A stretch of 64,000 nucleotides of DNA. Source: Armatimonadota bacterium (GTDB lineage: Bacteria; Armatimonadota; UBA5829; DTJY01). Below the pieces are notes generated by a model. The model searched no databases. It saw only the letters and a list, made by a program, of their open reading frames with translations, and was not told the DNA's origin. The stretch is from contig JARYMF010000004.1 in the NCBI GenBank assembly GCA_029907255.1, forward strand, positions 1-64,000. Reading direction: 5' to 3'. Position 1 is the first letter of the stretch. The number at the start of each line of letters is the position of its first letter. The position numbers and the translations under genes were made by a program. This document shows, in pieces, positions 45,410 to 55,109 of the stretch.

Positions 45410-48046
45410 ATGCACACACGACTGAGCGCAATTTTGCTTACCTTCCTCACCCTCTTATTTTTAGTTACGTTAGCTACTACTGCACTTGCGCAAAACACAG
45501 CACCGCCCGAATTCAGAGGCTTGTGGGTAGACACATGGGGCAGCCCCGGCCCATATGATCCAGATTCGGTAACGACTTTAGTAGACACAGCCGCCGCCGC
45601 AAATTATAACGCTATCGTCCTTGAAGTTAGAAAGTGTGGAGATGCCTACTACAACTCAGCCTACGAACCATGGGCACGCAATATTGTCGTAACCGATCCC
45701 CCATACGACCCTCTCGCAGACTGTCTAGAGAAAGCCCATGCGAAGGGAATCGAAGTTCATGCCTGGATAATACCATACCGCGTCTGGAACACCGCCTGGC
45801 CACTGCCTCCAGAAAACCATGTTTTCAGAACACATCCCGAATGGCTACATAAAGCCGCAAATGGAACTAACCTTGTTGGCACATATTGGGAGCTCGACCC
45901 TGGCGTGCCTGGTGTTCAGCAATATATCTGCGACCTCCTCAAGGACATACTTTCTAAGTACGACGTTGACGGCGTCAATTTTGACCGCATTCGCTATCCC
46001 GAAAGCTCTTACTGGCCAAAGGGTTACACCGCCAATCCATGGGGCTACAACGATATTACTTGCGAAAGGTTCAGACGTGAATACGGCTCATATCCACCAA
46101 CAAAAACATCAGATCCTCTTTGGGCTACTTGGTGCGATTTCCGAAGAAACCAGGTTACCGACTTAGTGCGGAAGTGCTATGCCGAATGCGTCTATATAAA
46201 GCCATCTATTAAGATGTCAGCCGACACAATTGGATGGATGGGCGCTGACCCAAATGTTGACTTTAGGGCTACGCGCGCATACACCGAGGTTTTCCAAGAC
46301 CACAAGCGATGGATGGAAGAACACATCCTCGATATGAATATCCTGATGAACTATAAACGCGAGCACGATAGCAATCAGGCTCGAGATTATCGGCTTTGGA
46401 CTAGTTACTTAATTAACAATAAGTTTGGCCGCCATGTAGTAGATGGAGTGGCGGCATATCTTAATTCGATCAACGGAACGATAAGCCAAATTGGATACGC
46501 CAGAACTGCCGGATGTGAAGGCGTCTGCACATATAGCTATCGCTCTACAAACAAAGATAACCAACCGAATTCCGCCTTCTACCAAGCAATCAAGGATTCT
46601 GTGTTTGCACTTCCTGCACCACTTCCTGACATGCCTTGGAAAAGCAATCCAACTGAAGGTATTCTATTTGGTCAGGTTACCGATTCTTCAATGCCAAACG
46701 ACCCAGTATATGGCAACTGGATTTGTAAGGCACAAGTATCCATCAGCGGACCAATTTCAAAAAGCATGCTCACCGATGGCACGGGTACCTTCGTCTTTGT
46801 AGACCTACCGCCAGGCGAGTACACTGTCAACGTCTCCTCGCTAGGGTTCAAAACAGCAACGAAAACAGCAGTCGTAACAGCTGGACTCGCTACCCGCCTC
46901 GACTTTAGCCTTGATTTGGTGGACCCAGTAACGCTTTGGGAAGCTCGCGAACTTCCCGACGGCACGCAAATCAGGGTAATCGGCAAGTCTGTCACCTCAC
47001 CAACAGGTGCGATAGAGGGATGCATATACATCGAAGAACCTAACAGGACAGCCGGTCTCAAAGTCAAACCGCTTTTCTGGACAAGTCCTGTCGCTGAAGG
47101 AGACGTAGTAAGTTATGTTGGCGTTCTAACTACCGAAAATGGCGAGCGCGTGCTAGACAAAGCTCGATTGCTTAGCAAGGAGGCGGGAACACCGTTAGGA
47201 GCTTTAGCCGTAAAGATAAAGGACCTCGATCTCAAGCCAATTACTACAGGGCTACTCATCCAGTGCACTGGCAAGGTTGTCGAGTCTGGGAACGGTTGGT
47301 TTGTAATAAACGATGGATCTAGCATGGTAAAGGTTATTTGTCCAGGAAAGAGCATACCCACAACTGTAGCCCGCGTAACTGGCATCAGCGGCATGGACGC
47401 AGGTGAGACGGCGCCGGTCCGCGTAATCAGAGTCCGCTACCAGTCAGACATCCAGTCCAGCGAATCTTTGGTTAGCCTAACCTCGCCACAAGAAGCAATT
47501 AGAAAGGGCTTCAATCTAATCGGCGTACCCTGCGCACCCGAAAACTCCGCTCCCGATGTAGTGTTCGCCGGGCTTGAAATTATTGACAAGCTTTGCAGCT
47601 GGAATGGCGACTCTTGGATTCCGTACAATCCTTGGGATGACGGCAAATTCGGAATTCTTCGAGGCGAAGGTTACGGCTTAACTTCAATCAAAACAGAAAA
47701 AATAAGCTATGTCGGCTTCAACAACGAGGGTGCAGCAGACATGAGAATCACGTTGCCGAAGAGTGGATGGAATCTAATTTCTCAGCCATTCACTGCTCCA
47801 TCTAGGTACCAAGATATGACAATAACCGATGGCAAACAGCTTCTAACAATCCAAGAGGCTGTCAAAGCCGGCTGGATTATGCCTTTGCTATTCACCTGGG
47901 ACAATGCAACTCAAAGGCTGGGCCACGTGTGGCTAAAGTCAAATGGAAAGAACCAAACAGAACTCGTAATGCCATGGCAAGGATATTGGGTGCGAACACA
48001 TGCGGACGACTTGGCACTCATTATCCCAAAACAAACGCCGCAATAA
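45410..48046 (+). CDS. exported GHL10-type glycoside hydrolase, multidomain
   Basis: 878 residues. A signal peptide (1-27) ends in TTALA. The TIM-barrel GHL10 part (about 30-400) carries FRGLWVDTWG, NAIVLEVRKCGDAYYNSAYE, KGIEVHAWIIPYRVWNT and VDGVNFDRIRYPE, the usual acidic catalytic region. A carboxypeptidase-regulatory-like beta domain (about 415-495, ending PPGEYTVNVSSLGFKT) follows, then a beta-rich region, and at the end two related segments marked FNLIGVPCAP and WNLISQPFT. The substrate is unknown; GHL10 proteins act on cell-surface or plant glycans. AAGGAG lies upstream. Confidence 0.85.
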   Translation: MHTRLSAILLTFLTLLFLVTLATTALAQNTAPPEFRGLWVDTWGSPGPYDPDSVTTLVDTAAAANYNAIVLEVRKCGDAYYNSAYEPWARNIVVTDPPYDPLADCLEKAHAKGIEVHAWIIPYRVWNTAWPLPPENHVFRTHPEWLHKAANGTNLVGTYWELDPGVPGVQQYICDLLKDILSKYDVDGVNFDRIRYPESSYWPKGYTANPWGYNDITCERFRREYGSYPPTKTSDPLWATWCDFRRNQVTDLVRKCYAECVYIKPSIKMSADTIGWMGADPNVDFRATRAYTEVFQDHKRWMEEHILDMNILMNYKREHDSNQARDYRLWTSYLINNKFGRHVVDGVAAYLNSINGTISQIGYARTAGCEGVCTYSYRSTNKDNQPNSAFYQAIKDSVFALPAPLPDMPWKSNPTEGILFGQVTDSSMPNDPVYGNWICKAQVSISGPISKSMLTDGTGTFVFVDLPPGEYTVNVSSLGFKTATKTAVVTAGLATRLDFSLDLVDPVTLWEARELPDGTQIRVIGKSVTSPTGAIEGCIYIEEPNRTAGLKVKPLFWTSPVAEGDVVSYVGVLTTENGERVLDKARLLSKEAGTPLGALAVKIKDLDLKPITTGLLIQCTGKVVESGNGWFVINDGSSMVKVICPGKSIPTTVARVTGISGMDAGETAPVRVIRVRYQSDIQSSESLVSLTSPQEAIRKGFNLIGVPCAPENSAPDVVFAGLEIIDKLCSWNGDSWIPYNPWDDGKFGILRGEGYGLTSIKTEKISYVGFNNEGAADMRITLPKSGWNLISQPFTAPSRYQDMTITDGKQLLTIQEAVKAGWIMPLLFTWDNATQRLGHVWLKSNGKNQTELVMPWQGYWVRTHADDLALIIPKQTPQ

Positions 48047-48357
48047 TGCCCTAAAAACGCGGACTTTCCGAATCGAAGTTGAATGAAACGGGCGGGGTCA
48101 GCTATAACCCCGCCCTTCTTCACTTCTGGGTAGATTGCTGTGTGGAACTTAAACAAAAATGTGCTATAATAATTATAAATGCCTTACAATGATAATTTAT
48201 TCCTTTGAACAGCACCTAGCATTTGCTGTAAGCAAAAGCTGAGCAAAAAAATAGCCAGCGATTAACCAACGGTTTCAAGCGTATATAAAGGTGCTGAAAA
48301 AATACAGCATAGCAGTATTTTGTAATCGGCGTAAAAATAAACGCCTTGAGGTAAGCA
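48047..48357. other. intergenic region with terminator and possible promoter
   Basis: No gene is seen in these 311 bases. They hold the terminator of the GHL10 gene (48090-48115) and, before the sigma gene, TGGAAC (48143) and TATAAT (48165) spaced 16 bases. GGAACTT recalls ECF -35 boxes, so self-activation is possible. Confidence 0.5.
48090..48115 (+). terminator. terminator of the GHL10 gene
   Basis: GGGCGGGGT and ACCCCGCCC pair around an 8-base loop, followed by TTCTTC, 44 bases after the stop. Confidence 0.85.
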
Positions 48358-49002
48358 TTGGAAAGGGTTAAAAGCATTGATAGCAGCGTGGTTCGCACGC
48401 ATAAGGATGCTAAAGCATTGCGCCAAGACGAGTACGCCATAATCGAACGTTGCAAACAAGGCGATATCTCGGCATTCGACGAGCTAATCCGTCGATACGA
48501 GAAGCAAATCTATAATTTTGCTTTCCGCCTTTGCGGCAACTATGATGACGCAAACGACGTAATATCCGAGGCATTTATCAAAGTATTCAACGCCATTCAA
48601 AGTTTCCGAGGAGATGCTAACTTCTCTACCTGGTTGTTTAGAATCGTCACCAATGTTTATCTAGACGAACGCAAGCGTTCAAAAGGCCATCTAAACATTC
48701 CTCTTGACGAATATATCGAGCTTGAAGAAAGCACAGTAACGCGCCAAATTGAGGACCCTTCACCTGGGCCAATCGAGGTACTTGAAGCAAAAGAGCGCTC
48801 TGATGTGCTACAGGAAGCAATCAATAGCCTGCCCGACTACCAAAGGGTAATGGTAGTTCTCTTCCACACACAGGGTAAATCATACGAGGAGATAGCAGAG
48901 ATAATCGGTCTACCCATCGGAACCGTCAAATCGAGGCTCAATCGAGCGCGACTGGCTCTCAAGGACAAACTGCAAGCAGTCAGGGAACTTTTTGAGTCTT
49001 GA
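48358..49002 (+). CDS. ECF-type RNA polymerase sigma factor (second)
   Basis: About 214 residues. Region 2 (AFDELIRRYEKQIYNFAFRL, then ANDVISEAFIKVFNAIQSFR) and region 4 (LPDYQRVMVVLFHTQGKSYE, then LPIGTVKSRLNRARLALKDK) are clear. The start is a TTG preceded by GAGGT at good spacing. It is followed 148 bases later by its anti-sigma gene. It is not closely alike the first sigma factor of the window. Confidence 0.92.
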   Translation: MERVKSIDSSVVRTHKDAKALRQDEYAIIERCKQGDISAFDELIRRYEKQIYNFAFRLCGNYDDANDVISEAFIKVFNAIQSFRGDANFSTWLFRIVTNVYLDERKRSKGHLNIPLDEYIELEESTVTRQIEDPSPGPIEVLEAKERSDVLQEAINSLPDYQRVMVVLFHTQGKSYEEIAEIIGLPIGTVKSRLNRARLALKDKLQAVRELFES

Positions 49003-49150
49003 AGTCGTCGAACCAAATGAAAATCAAAGAAAAGCACCATACCTCTGGAAAGAAAAGAGCGGCGCAATTACGAGGCCAGGTGCAAACGACCTCCGGACTC
49101 GGTCCGCGTTGTGTATTAGAGGGCACCCGGGCACAGAATAGGATAACGAC

Positions 49151-50302
49151 ATGAAATGCGGAGAAGCTAAAGAACTGTTTTCGGATTATTTAGAAGGCTG
49201 CATGGATTATTCCCTCATGGCTGCCGTGCGCAATCACATCGAGGAATGTCCAGATTGTAGTCAAAGCTTCGAAGCCTTCAAACAAACATGGGCTGTGCTG
49301 GGAACACTGCCCGAGGTGGAACCACCCTACAACCTTCGACATGACATCGTGATGCGAATTGCCCGCGCAGAGCATGAAAAGGCGATGCGCGCAAAGCAAG
49401 GCACTTTTGGCCTCACGTGGAGCTATATGCTAGCTCGTCTGGTACCCGCACGTGCAATCGCAATCGCATGCGCAGGGGTTGCTCTTGCCTTCCTACTCCT
49501 TAAGGTGCCAAGCACTATTGAGAATATAAGAGCGGGAGGCAATTCTCAGGAAATCATCGCCGAACAGTATACTGGCACGCAAACACAACCAACATCCCTG
49601 GCGGAAGCCTCACTTCTCTCTGCTCACGAGAACGCAATGCGCGAGCAGTGGAAGAATCGAAAGCTGCACAGCAACACACTTTGGATTACCGCTCCGCCAA
49701 TTGATGTTAGCAAAGAGCAAATACTCTACCAAATTATGCTCAGCATTAATACCGATGCCCTTGTCCGAGAAGCCACAGCAAGAATTGCCGCTGAAGTATA
49801 TCTGATTCCAGATAGGTCCGACCGACGGGGCTACGTTGACGTGGAAAACCTTGAAGACGCCAAGCTCATCTGGAAAGGTGATGTAGTATACGGAAAGGAC
49901 TGTGTGCTTCCTTGGCCAGTTTACCGCTCAGCACAAAGAACAGGAGCCGATAAGCTACTCGTAACCTGGACGTTTAGAAAAAGGCACTTCGCTCAGATTA
50001 TCTTCATTCCTACCAAGAAGCCAAGCGAAAGTGCACCAGGCGTCCTAGGCCTATCTACTGACGTCGATTTCGATAGAACAAGCGGCAACCTCTACTCAAT
50101 ATTAGACCGAATATCCCAGGATTACGGGGTTATGATAATTGCCAACGCTCAACTAAAGCAGACCCCGCCTGCACTTGATTCCGGCACCCAAACCCTTGAG
50201 GACGCCCTCCGAAAGACGTTGTTACCGGTGGGCCTCACCTGGCGATGGTTTGACAACGCAATTCACGTAGACAAAGATTTAGAGAAAATCTCAACCAACT
50301 AA
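49151..50302 (+). CDS. anti-sigma factor fused to an STN-like domain
   Basis: This 383-residue protein starts with a ZAS zinc-finger region (MKCGEAKELFSDYLEG, HIEECPDCSQSF). A single span follows at about 99-118 (AIAIACAGVALAFLLLKVPS). The extracytoplasmic part ends with a secretin/TonB N-terminal-like fold (SGNLYSILDRISQDYGVMII, LEDALRKTLLPVGLTWRW). STN domains usually sense or dock envelope partners, so the fusion suggests that signal reception is built into the anti-sigma. In the other locus of this window the two functions lie on separate genes. Confidence 0.78.
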   Translation: MKCGEAKELFSDYLEGCMDYSLMAAVRNHIEECPDCSQSFEAFKQTWAVLGTLPEVEPPYNLRHDIVMRIARAEHEKAMRAKQGTFGLTWSYMLARLVPARAIAIACAGVALAFLLLKVPSTIENIRAGGNSQEIIAEQYTGTQTQPTSLAEASLLSAHENAMREQWKNRKLHSNTLWITAPPIDVSKEQILYQIMLSINTDALVREATARIAAEVYLIPDRSDRRGYVDVENLEDAKLIWKGDVVYGKDCVLPWPVYRSAQRTGADKLLVTWTFRKRHFAQIIFIPTKKPSESAPGVLGLSTDVDFDRTSGNLYSILDRISQDYGVMIIANAQLKQTPPALDSGTQTLEDALRKTLLPVGLTWRWFDNAIHVDKDLEKISTN

Positions 50303-50323
50303 TTATAAGAAATAAGCAAAAAC

Positions 50324-50357
50324 AAAGGGCCTCGGAACAATAATCCGAGGCCCTTTT
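50324..50357 (+). terminator. terminator of the sigma/anti-sigma operon
   Basis: AAAGGGCCTCGG and CCGAGGCCCTTT pair perfectly around 9 bases, followed by a T-run, 22 bases after the stop. Confidence 0.9.
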
Positions 50358-50380
50358 ACTTATAATTTCTGGCGCTTTAC

Positions 50381-50409
50381 TTGCCCAGGCACCGCGAAAA
50401 AAGTATAAT
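50381..50409 (+). promoter_or_regulatory. sigma70 promoter of dinG-like gene
   Basis: TTGCCC (50381-50386) and TATAAT (50404-50409) are 17 bases apart. This places the translation start downstream, at ATG 50444. Confidence 0.75.
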
Positions 50410-50443
50410 TATCGCATCAGAACAGGTGTTCGGGTTGAACTCA

Positions 50444-52390
50444 ATGAACTTAAAAGATCTTCTAGGCCCTGAGGGACCAATTTCGCAAAACATGCCTGGA
50501 TACGAGCATCGGCTTCAGCAAATCAAAGTCGCAATTGCAATCCAAAACGCCTTGAAAACGAAAAGACACTGCCTTGCTGAAGCTGGCACTGGCGTCGGGA
50601 AAAGCATGGCATATATTATCCCAGCCGCCGAGCACGCATTAAACGGCAATAAGGTTATCATCTCCAGCCATACCCTCTATCTGCAAGCCCAGCTTATGAA
50701 CAAAGACATTCCTTTCGTCCAGAACGCGATTCCCCAAATGCCTTTCACCGCGGTAATAATGAAAGGACGCAGCAACTACTTGTGCTTAAATAACCTTGAC
50801 GCCGAGACCCCCCAGCTCTTACTGACACGCGATCCGTTTTTTGAACGTATAAGGGAATGGGCAAAGGAAACACAAACAGGTGATGTCGCCGAACTAGACT
50901 TCGCATTCTCAGAATGGGAAGAAATCTGCTCCGACCAGGACACATGCCACCGCCAGGAATGCAGGTTTTTCCACAAATGCTTCTACTATAAGGCACGGAA
51001 GGCAGCCTCAGAAGCAGATATCGTCATCACCAACCACTCCCTATTTTTTAGCGACCTAGCAATCCGAATGACGGACCCAAATGCAGGTGTGTTACCAGAT
51101 TATAAAGTCGTAATATTCGACGAAGCACACCATCTCGAGGATGTTGCAACAAAAGTTTTCGGTATCGAGTTTAGCAACTGGCGAATACCAAACTTCCTTA
51201 ATAAAATTCGCCGAACTAAAGGCATATCGCTTGACCCAAAACGCATCCAAACAATTGAGAAGCTCAACCAAGAGCTTTTCGGTATATTCGTCAATTATCA
51301 AAAACAAGAATTCTTCTTTGAGGACATCTACCACGAACAATCACAAGATGAAATCGAAAATATTGTCAGCGTACTTACCACAATACTTGATGGACTAAAT
51401 CGAGAGCTATCCGAACAAGAGACAGAAGGCCGCCAGGAACTTGAGGACCGCCTAAACGGCCTTAAGCGAATGTGCACTCGCATTAGTGAGGAACTTAAAC
51501 TGCTATTCTTTGGTACGGAAGACGGCTACTTTAAATGGGGAGAGAAAGCCTCAAATGGCAAACTCGCTACTTGTTACCTTCGTTACTCCCCATTAAGCGT
51601 CGCAGACCTGCTCTACAACTCTCTTTGGAAACAAGTAGATACTGCCGTCCTAACCTCCGCAACTCTTTCAAATTCAGGAAGGTTTGACTATATCAAGGCA
51701 AGACTCGGAATTCCAGATTGCGTAGAGATTATCGAAGATTCGCCATTTGACTTTCGCAATCAGTCACTGCTCTACATTCCAAAACACCTAGATTTTCCAT
51801 CTGAAAGCCCTGAATATGCAGACAAGGTTGCAGACGAAATCGAGCGCATTGTGCGTGCCTCCGGCGGCAGAGCGTTCCTGCTGTTCACCTCTTACCGAAT
51901 GATGAATGCCGTATATGAACGGCTTCTAACAAGGTTGCCCTACGTCCTCTTGAAGCAAGGTGATATGCCGAACGAACAGCTCGTCCAGGAATTTCTAAGG
52001 CTCAACAATGCCTGTCTCTTCGGCGTCCACAGCTTCTGGGAAGGCGTTGACATCCGCGGCGAGGCTCTAAGCTGCGTAGTGATTGACAAGTTACCATTCG
52101 GTGTACCGGATAATCCCCTCAACCGTGCACGCATAAATTCCATAAAGGCGGCAGGCCGCGACTGGTTTAGAGAATATGCGATACCACAAGCACAAATACG
52201 TCTGAAGCAGGGTTTTGGCCGCTTAATTCGCAAGAAAGATGACCGAGGCGTAGTGGCAATACTCGACTCCCGACTTGTGAAAAAACATTACGGCAAGGAA
52301 TTCCTCCAATACCTCCCGCCCTCCCCAATAACGCACTCGATTGAGGATGTCGAAGCATTCTTCGCCAAAGTCATCGGGCGCCGAGCATAA
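50444..52390 (+). CDS. dinG: DinG/XPD-family ATP-dependent DNA helicase
   Basis: This 648-residue superfamily 2 helicase has Walker A AGTGVGKS at about 47-54 and DEAH at 226-229. Iron-sulfur cysteines Cys114, Cys168, Cys173 and Cys179 lie between them (NYLC, then DTCHRQECRFFHKC), as in XPD-type enzymes. The C-terminal motif VI region is LKQGFGRLIRKKDDRG. It unwinds DNA 5' to 3' in repair of R-loops or stalled forks. No exonuclease domain is present at the N-terminus. A GH78 gene follows 100 bases downstream. Confidence 0.92.
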   Translation: MNLKDLLGPEGPISQNMPGYEHRLQQIKVAIAIQNALKTKRHCLAEAGTGVGKSMAYIIPAAEHALNGNKVIISSHTLYLQAQLMNKDIPFVQNAIPQMPFTAVIMKGRSNYLCLNNLDAETPQLLLTRDPFFERIREWAKETQTGDVAELDFAFSEWEEICSDQDTCHRQECRFFHKCFYYKARKAASEADIVITNHSLFFSDLAIRMTDPNAGVLPDYKVVIFDEAHHLEDVATKVFGIEFSNWRIPNFLNKIRRTKGISLDPKRIQTIEKLNQELFGIFVNYQKQEFFFEDIYHEQSQDEIENIVSVLTTILDGLNRELSEQETEGRQELEDRLNGLKRMCTRISEELKLLFFGTEDGYFKWGEKASNGKLATCYLRYSPLSVADLLYNSLWKQVDTAVLTSATLSNSGRFDYIKARLGIPDCVEIIEDSPFDFRNQSLLYIPKHLDFPSESPEYADKVADEIERIVRASGGRAFLLFTSYRMMNAVYERLLTRLPYVLLKQGDMPNEQLVQEFLRLNNACLFGVHSFWEGVDIRGEALSCVVIDKLPFGVPDNPLNRARINSIKAAGRDWFREYAIPQAQIRLKQGFGRLIRKKDDRGVVAILDSRLVKKHYGKEFLQYLPPSPITHSIEDVEAFFAKVIGRRA

Positions 52391-52490
52391 AAACCAAGCA
52401 CCATTCTGCATTTAAAGTCGAAAATAACCAAACACTGCTCTTTAAGAAGGAAAAATAACCAATTCAGCCTAACCCTTAAATCGAACTACA

Positions 52491-55109
52491 ATGTGCAGAA
52501 TCATAATCCTTTGCGCCCTTCTCTGCCTAGTCTTCAGCGTCGGACCTGCTGCTGCAAGCTGGAAGGGCAAGTGGATATGGGACTCAGGCGAGGATAAGCC
52601 GGTCAACTACTACCTGTATGTTAGAAAGACATTCAACTTGCCTGGAAACGCTGTCACTGCACCCGTGCGGATTTGCGCTGACAGCCGCTATAAGCTCTAC
52701 GTAAATGGCCGGTTCGTTGGGCGTGGCCCTGTGCGGTCCGACCCCCGATGGCAATACTATGATACTTACGACCTTTCACCTTACCTTACATCCGGCAAGA
52801 ATGTAATTGCAGCTTTGGTTCATCACTACGGCACAGGGACATTCTTCTACATACTTGGGCGAGGTGGCTTCATCTTTGACGGGTCAATTTTTTACACAGA
52901 TGCCAACTCTAACAAATGTAAGAAGCTTACGCTCGCATCCGATGAATCTTGGCGTGTGTTACCAGCCAAAGCCTGGTTCCGCGATCTACCGCGAATGGAC
53001 GTGCAGTTGGGATTCAACGAAGTTTATGATGCAAATCTCGCCCCCGATAGATGGACCGAAGTCTGCTTCGATGACTCAAATTGGGAGAAGGCAAAGGTAA
53101 TCGGCCCACCGGGTATGGACCCATGGCCCACACTTGTGCCGAGCGAAATCCCCCAGATGTATGAACAGGAGATATTCCCAACGGCAATCTATGAAATAGG
53201 CACTGCTGAGCCATCACCAAACGATAACCCTCATGACGATAAGGCTTCCGTAGCCGCATTGATGAGCCATGAAGTTAGAAGAAAGGCACAAAACACAGCT
53301 ACACTGGCCGCAAACCCACAAGCGCTCATCAGGCGGCCAAATATTGAAGATATCCTACGTGCTCAACCTTTGGACCCTAGGGGCAAGACTTTGCCTGCGT
53401 TTTTGGCAACAAATTCAAAGCTAGGCGTATGCACTGTTTATCCACTCCCAGAAAAAGAACGCAAGGCCGGAAAAGCAGTATATATCGTTCTTGACTTTGG
53501 CCGCGAAATTACAGGCTACCCGCGAATCAATATCCTTGCATCGAGTGGGGGTGTAATAGATATCGGATATGGCGAACTACTTACCGAAGGAAAGGTCGAC
53601 CCCCATCGCAGCGGCGTCCATTACGCAGACAGATACCGAATGAAGCCCAATCGCCAAACTTGGGAGACTTTCGATAAACGTGCATTCAGGTACATACAGC
53701 TCGACTTTCGCGACTGTTCAGGCCCAGTAGTTATCGAATCCATTAGTGTGAATTTCTCCACCTATCCGGTTAAATGGCGTGGATACTTCAGATGCTCAGA
53801 CGAACGACTGAACGAGATATGGAAGGTGGGCGCATACACAGTTCAGCTCAATATGGAAGATGCCTACACTGACTGCCCGTGGCGAGAACGAACACAATGG
53901 TGGGGCGATGCCCGAGTCGAGGCAATAACCAATTATTACGTATTTGGCGATACTTATCTTATTCGAAAGGGCATCAAGCAAATAGGCCAATCGCAAAAGC
54001 CAAATGGCATAACAATGTGTTTTTGGCCAGGAACGTTTGATAACCCAATCCCAGCTTTTTGTCTCTATTGGATTATGTCAATCCACGACTACTACATATA
54101 TACTGGCGACAGAACCCTTGTTGCCGAAATTTTCCCCAAGGTAAAAAAACTAATCGGCTGGTTTGAAGCACAAAAGGATGCCTTTGGCCTCCTCACCGAC
54201 CTACCGCATTGGAACTTTATTGATTGGACCGCTGGCCAGCTTAAGGGCACAATTACAGCGCAGAACTGCCTATATTACAAGGCGCTATTAGATGCCTCTG
54301 AACTTGCGAAGTTAGTTGGAGATAATGAAACAGCAACCAAACTTTCCACTCGGGCTGAGGAAGTAAAATTAGCAATTAACTCAAGGCTCTTTGATTACTC
54401 TAGAGGGATGTATGCCGAATACTACTCGGAGAAGGACAAAACTTTCTCAAGCGAACTTAGCCAGATGCCTAACGGCCTCGCTACTCTCTATGGAATCGCC
54501 CCCGTTGAAATCCGTCAGTCGATACTTGCGAAGGCTCTCGATACATCAAGCGGCATAATACCTGGTGGTCCCTTCTTCTCTTACTTCTTCCTCGAAGCGC
54601 TTTTCGAAAACAACATGCACAGTGAAGCACTTGACTTCATCAAGACCAACTGGGGCAAAATGCTCGACTGGGGCGCAACCACACTTTGGGAGAATTGGCA
54701 TAATTCAAATTCACTATGCCATGGGTGGTCTTCCGCCCCAACCTCACATCTGTCCAAGTATATACTAGGAATAAGCCCAGCCGAACCAGGGTTTCGCCGA
54801 GTCTCCATTGCTCCAAACGCTGGCGGTCTAGATTGGGCAAAGGGCTGTGCCCCAACACCACTAGGCGATGTTGAAGTTGATTGGAAAAACAACAAGGATG
54901 CTTTTCGAATTGCAATTAAGATTCCCAAGGGAATGAAGGCGGATGTTAGCCTGCCGCTGCCTGACGATAGCAAGACACCAAAAGTACTAGTAAACGGAAG
55001 TCAACTTCTGCCTGCAGGTGTCTCTTTTTCCGGGCCCCATGGTGGTAGAGCCTATTTAACAATCGAACAATCTGGAAGTTATGAGTTAACTGTCGCCTTT
55101 ACTAACTAA
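52491..55109 (+). CDS. alpha-L-rhamnosidase, GH78, exported
   Basis: 872 residues. A signal peptide covers about 1-23 (ending GPAAA). N-terminal beta domains start WKGKWIWDSGEDKPVNYYLY, with RYKLYVNGRFVGRGPVRSDP. The six-hairpin barrel, from about 430, carries DCPWRERTQWWGDAR, the GH78 signature with the likely general acid. The final beta domain ends YELTVAF. It would release L-rhamnose from plant polysaccharides or glycosides outside the cell. L-rhamnose isomerase encoded at 61.2 kb completes the first step of use. Confidence 0.9.
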   Translation: MCRIIILCALLCLVFSVGPAAASWKGKWIWDSGEDKPVNYYLYVRKTFNLPGNAVTAPVRICADSRYKLYVNGRFVGRGPVRSDPRWQYYDTYDLSPYLTSGKNVIAALVHHYGTGTFFYILGRGGFIFDGSIFYTDANSNKCKKLTLASDESWRVLPAKAWFRDLPRMDVQLGFNEVYDANLAPDRWTEVCFDDSNWEKAKVIGPPGMDPWPTLVPSEIPQMYEQEIFPTAIYEIGTAEPSPNDNPHDDKASVAALMSHEVRRKAQNTATLAANPQALIRRPNIEDILRAQPLDPRGKTLPAFLATNSKLGVCTVYPLPEKERKAGKAVYIVLDFGREITGYPRINILASSGGVIDIGYGELLTEGKVDPHRSGVHYADRYRMKPNRQTWETFDKRAFRYIQLDFRDCSGPVVIESISVNFSTYPVKWRGYFRCSDERLNEIWKVGAYTVQLNMEDAYTDCPWRERTQWWGDARVEAITNYYVFGDTYLIRKGIKQIGQSQKPNGITMCFWPGTFDNPIPAFCLYWIMSIHDYYIYTGDRTLVAEIFPKVKKLIGWFEAQKDAFGLLTDLPHWNFIDWTAGQLKGTITAQNCLYYKALLDASELAKLVGDNETATKLSTRAEEVKLAINSRLFDYSRGMYAEYYSEKDKTFSSELSQMPNGLATLYGIAPVEIRQSILAKALDTSSGIIPGGPFFSYFFLEALFENNMHSEALDFIKTNWGKMLDWGATTLWENWHNSNSLCHGWSSAPTSHLSKYILGISPAEPGFRRVSIAPNAGGLDWAKGCAPTPLGDVEVDWKNNKDAFRIAIKIPKGMKADVSLPLPDDSKTPKVLVNGSQLLPAGVSFSGPHGGRAYLTIEQSGSYELTVAFTN

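Noticed and set aside
50381-50443. Upstream start of the DinG gene
   Set aside because: The TTG at 50381 is the -35 box of a good promoter, so translation cannot begin there from this promoter.
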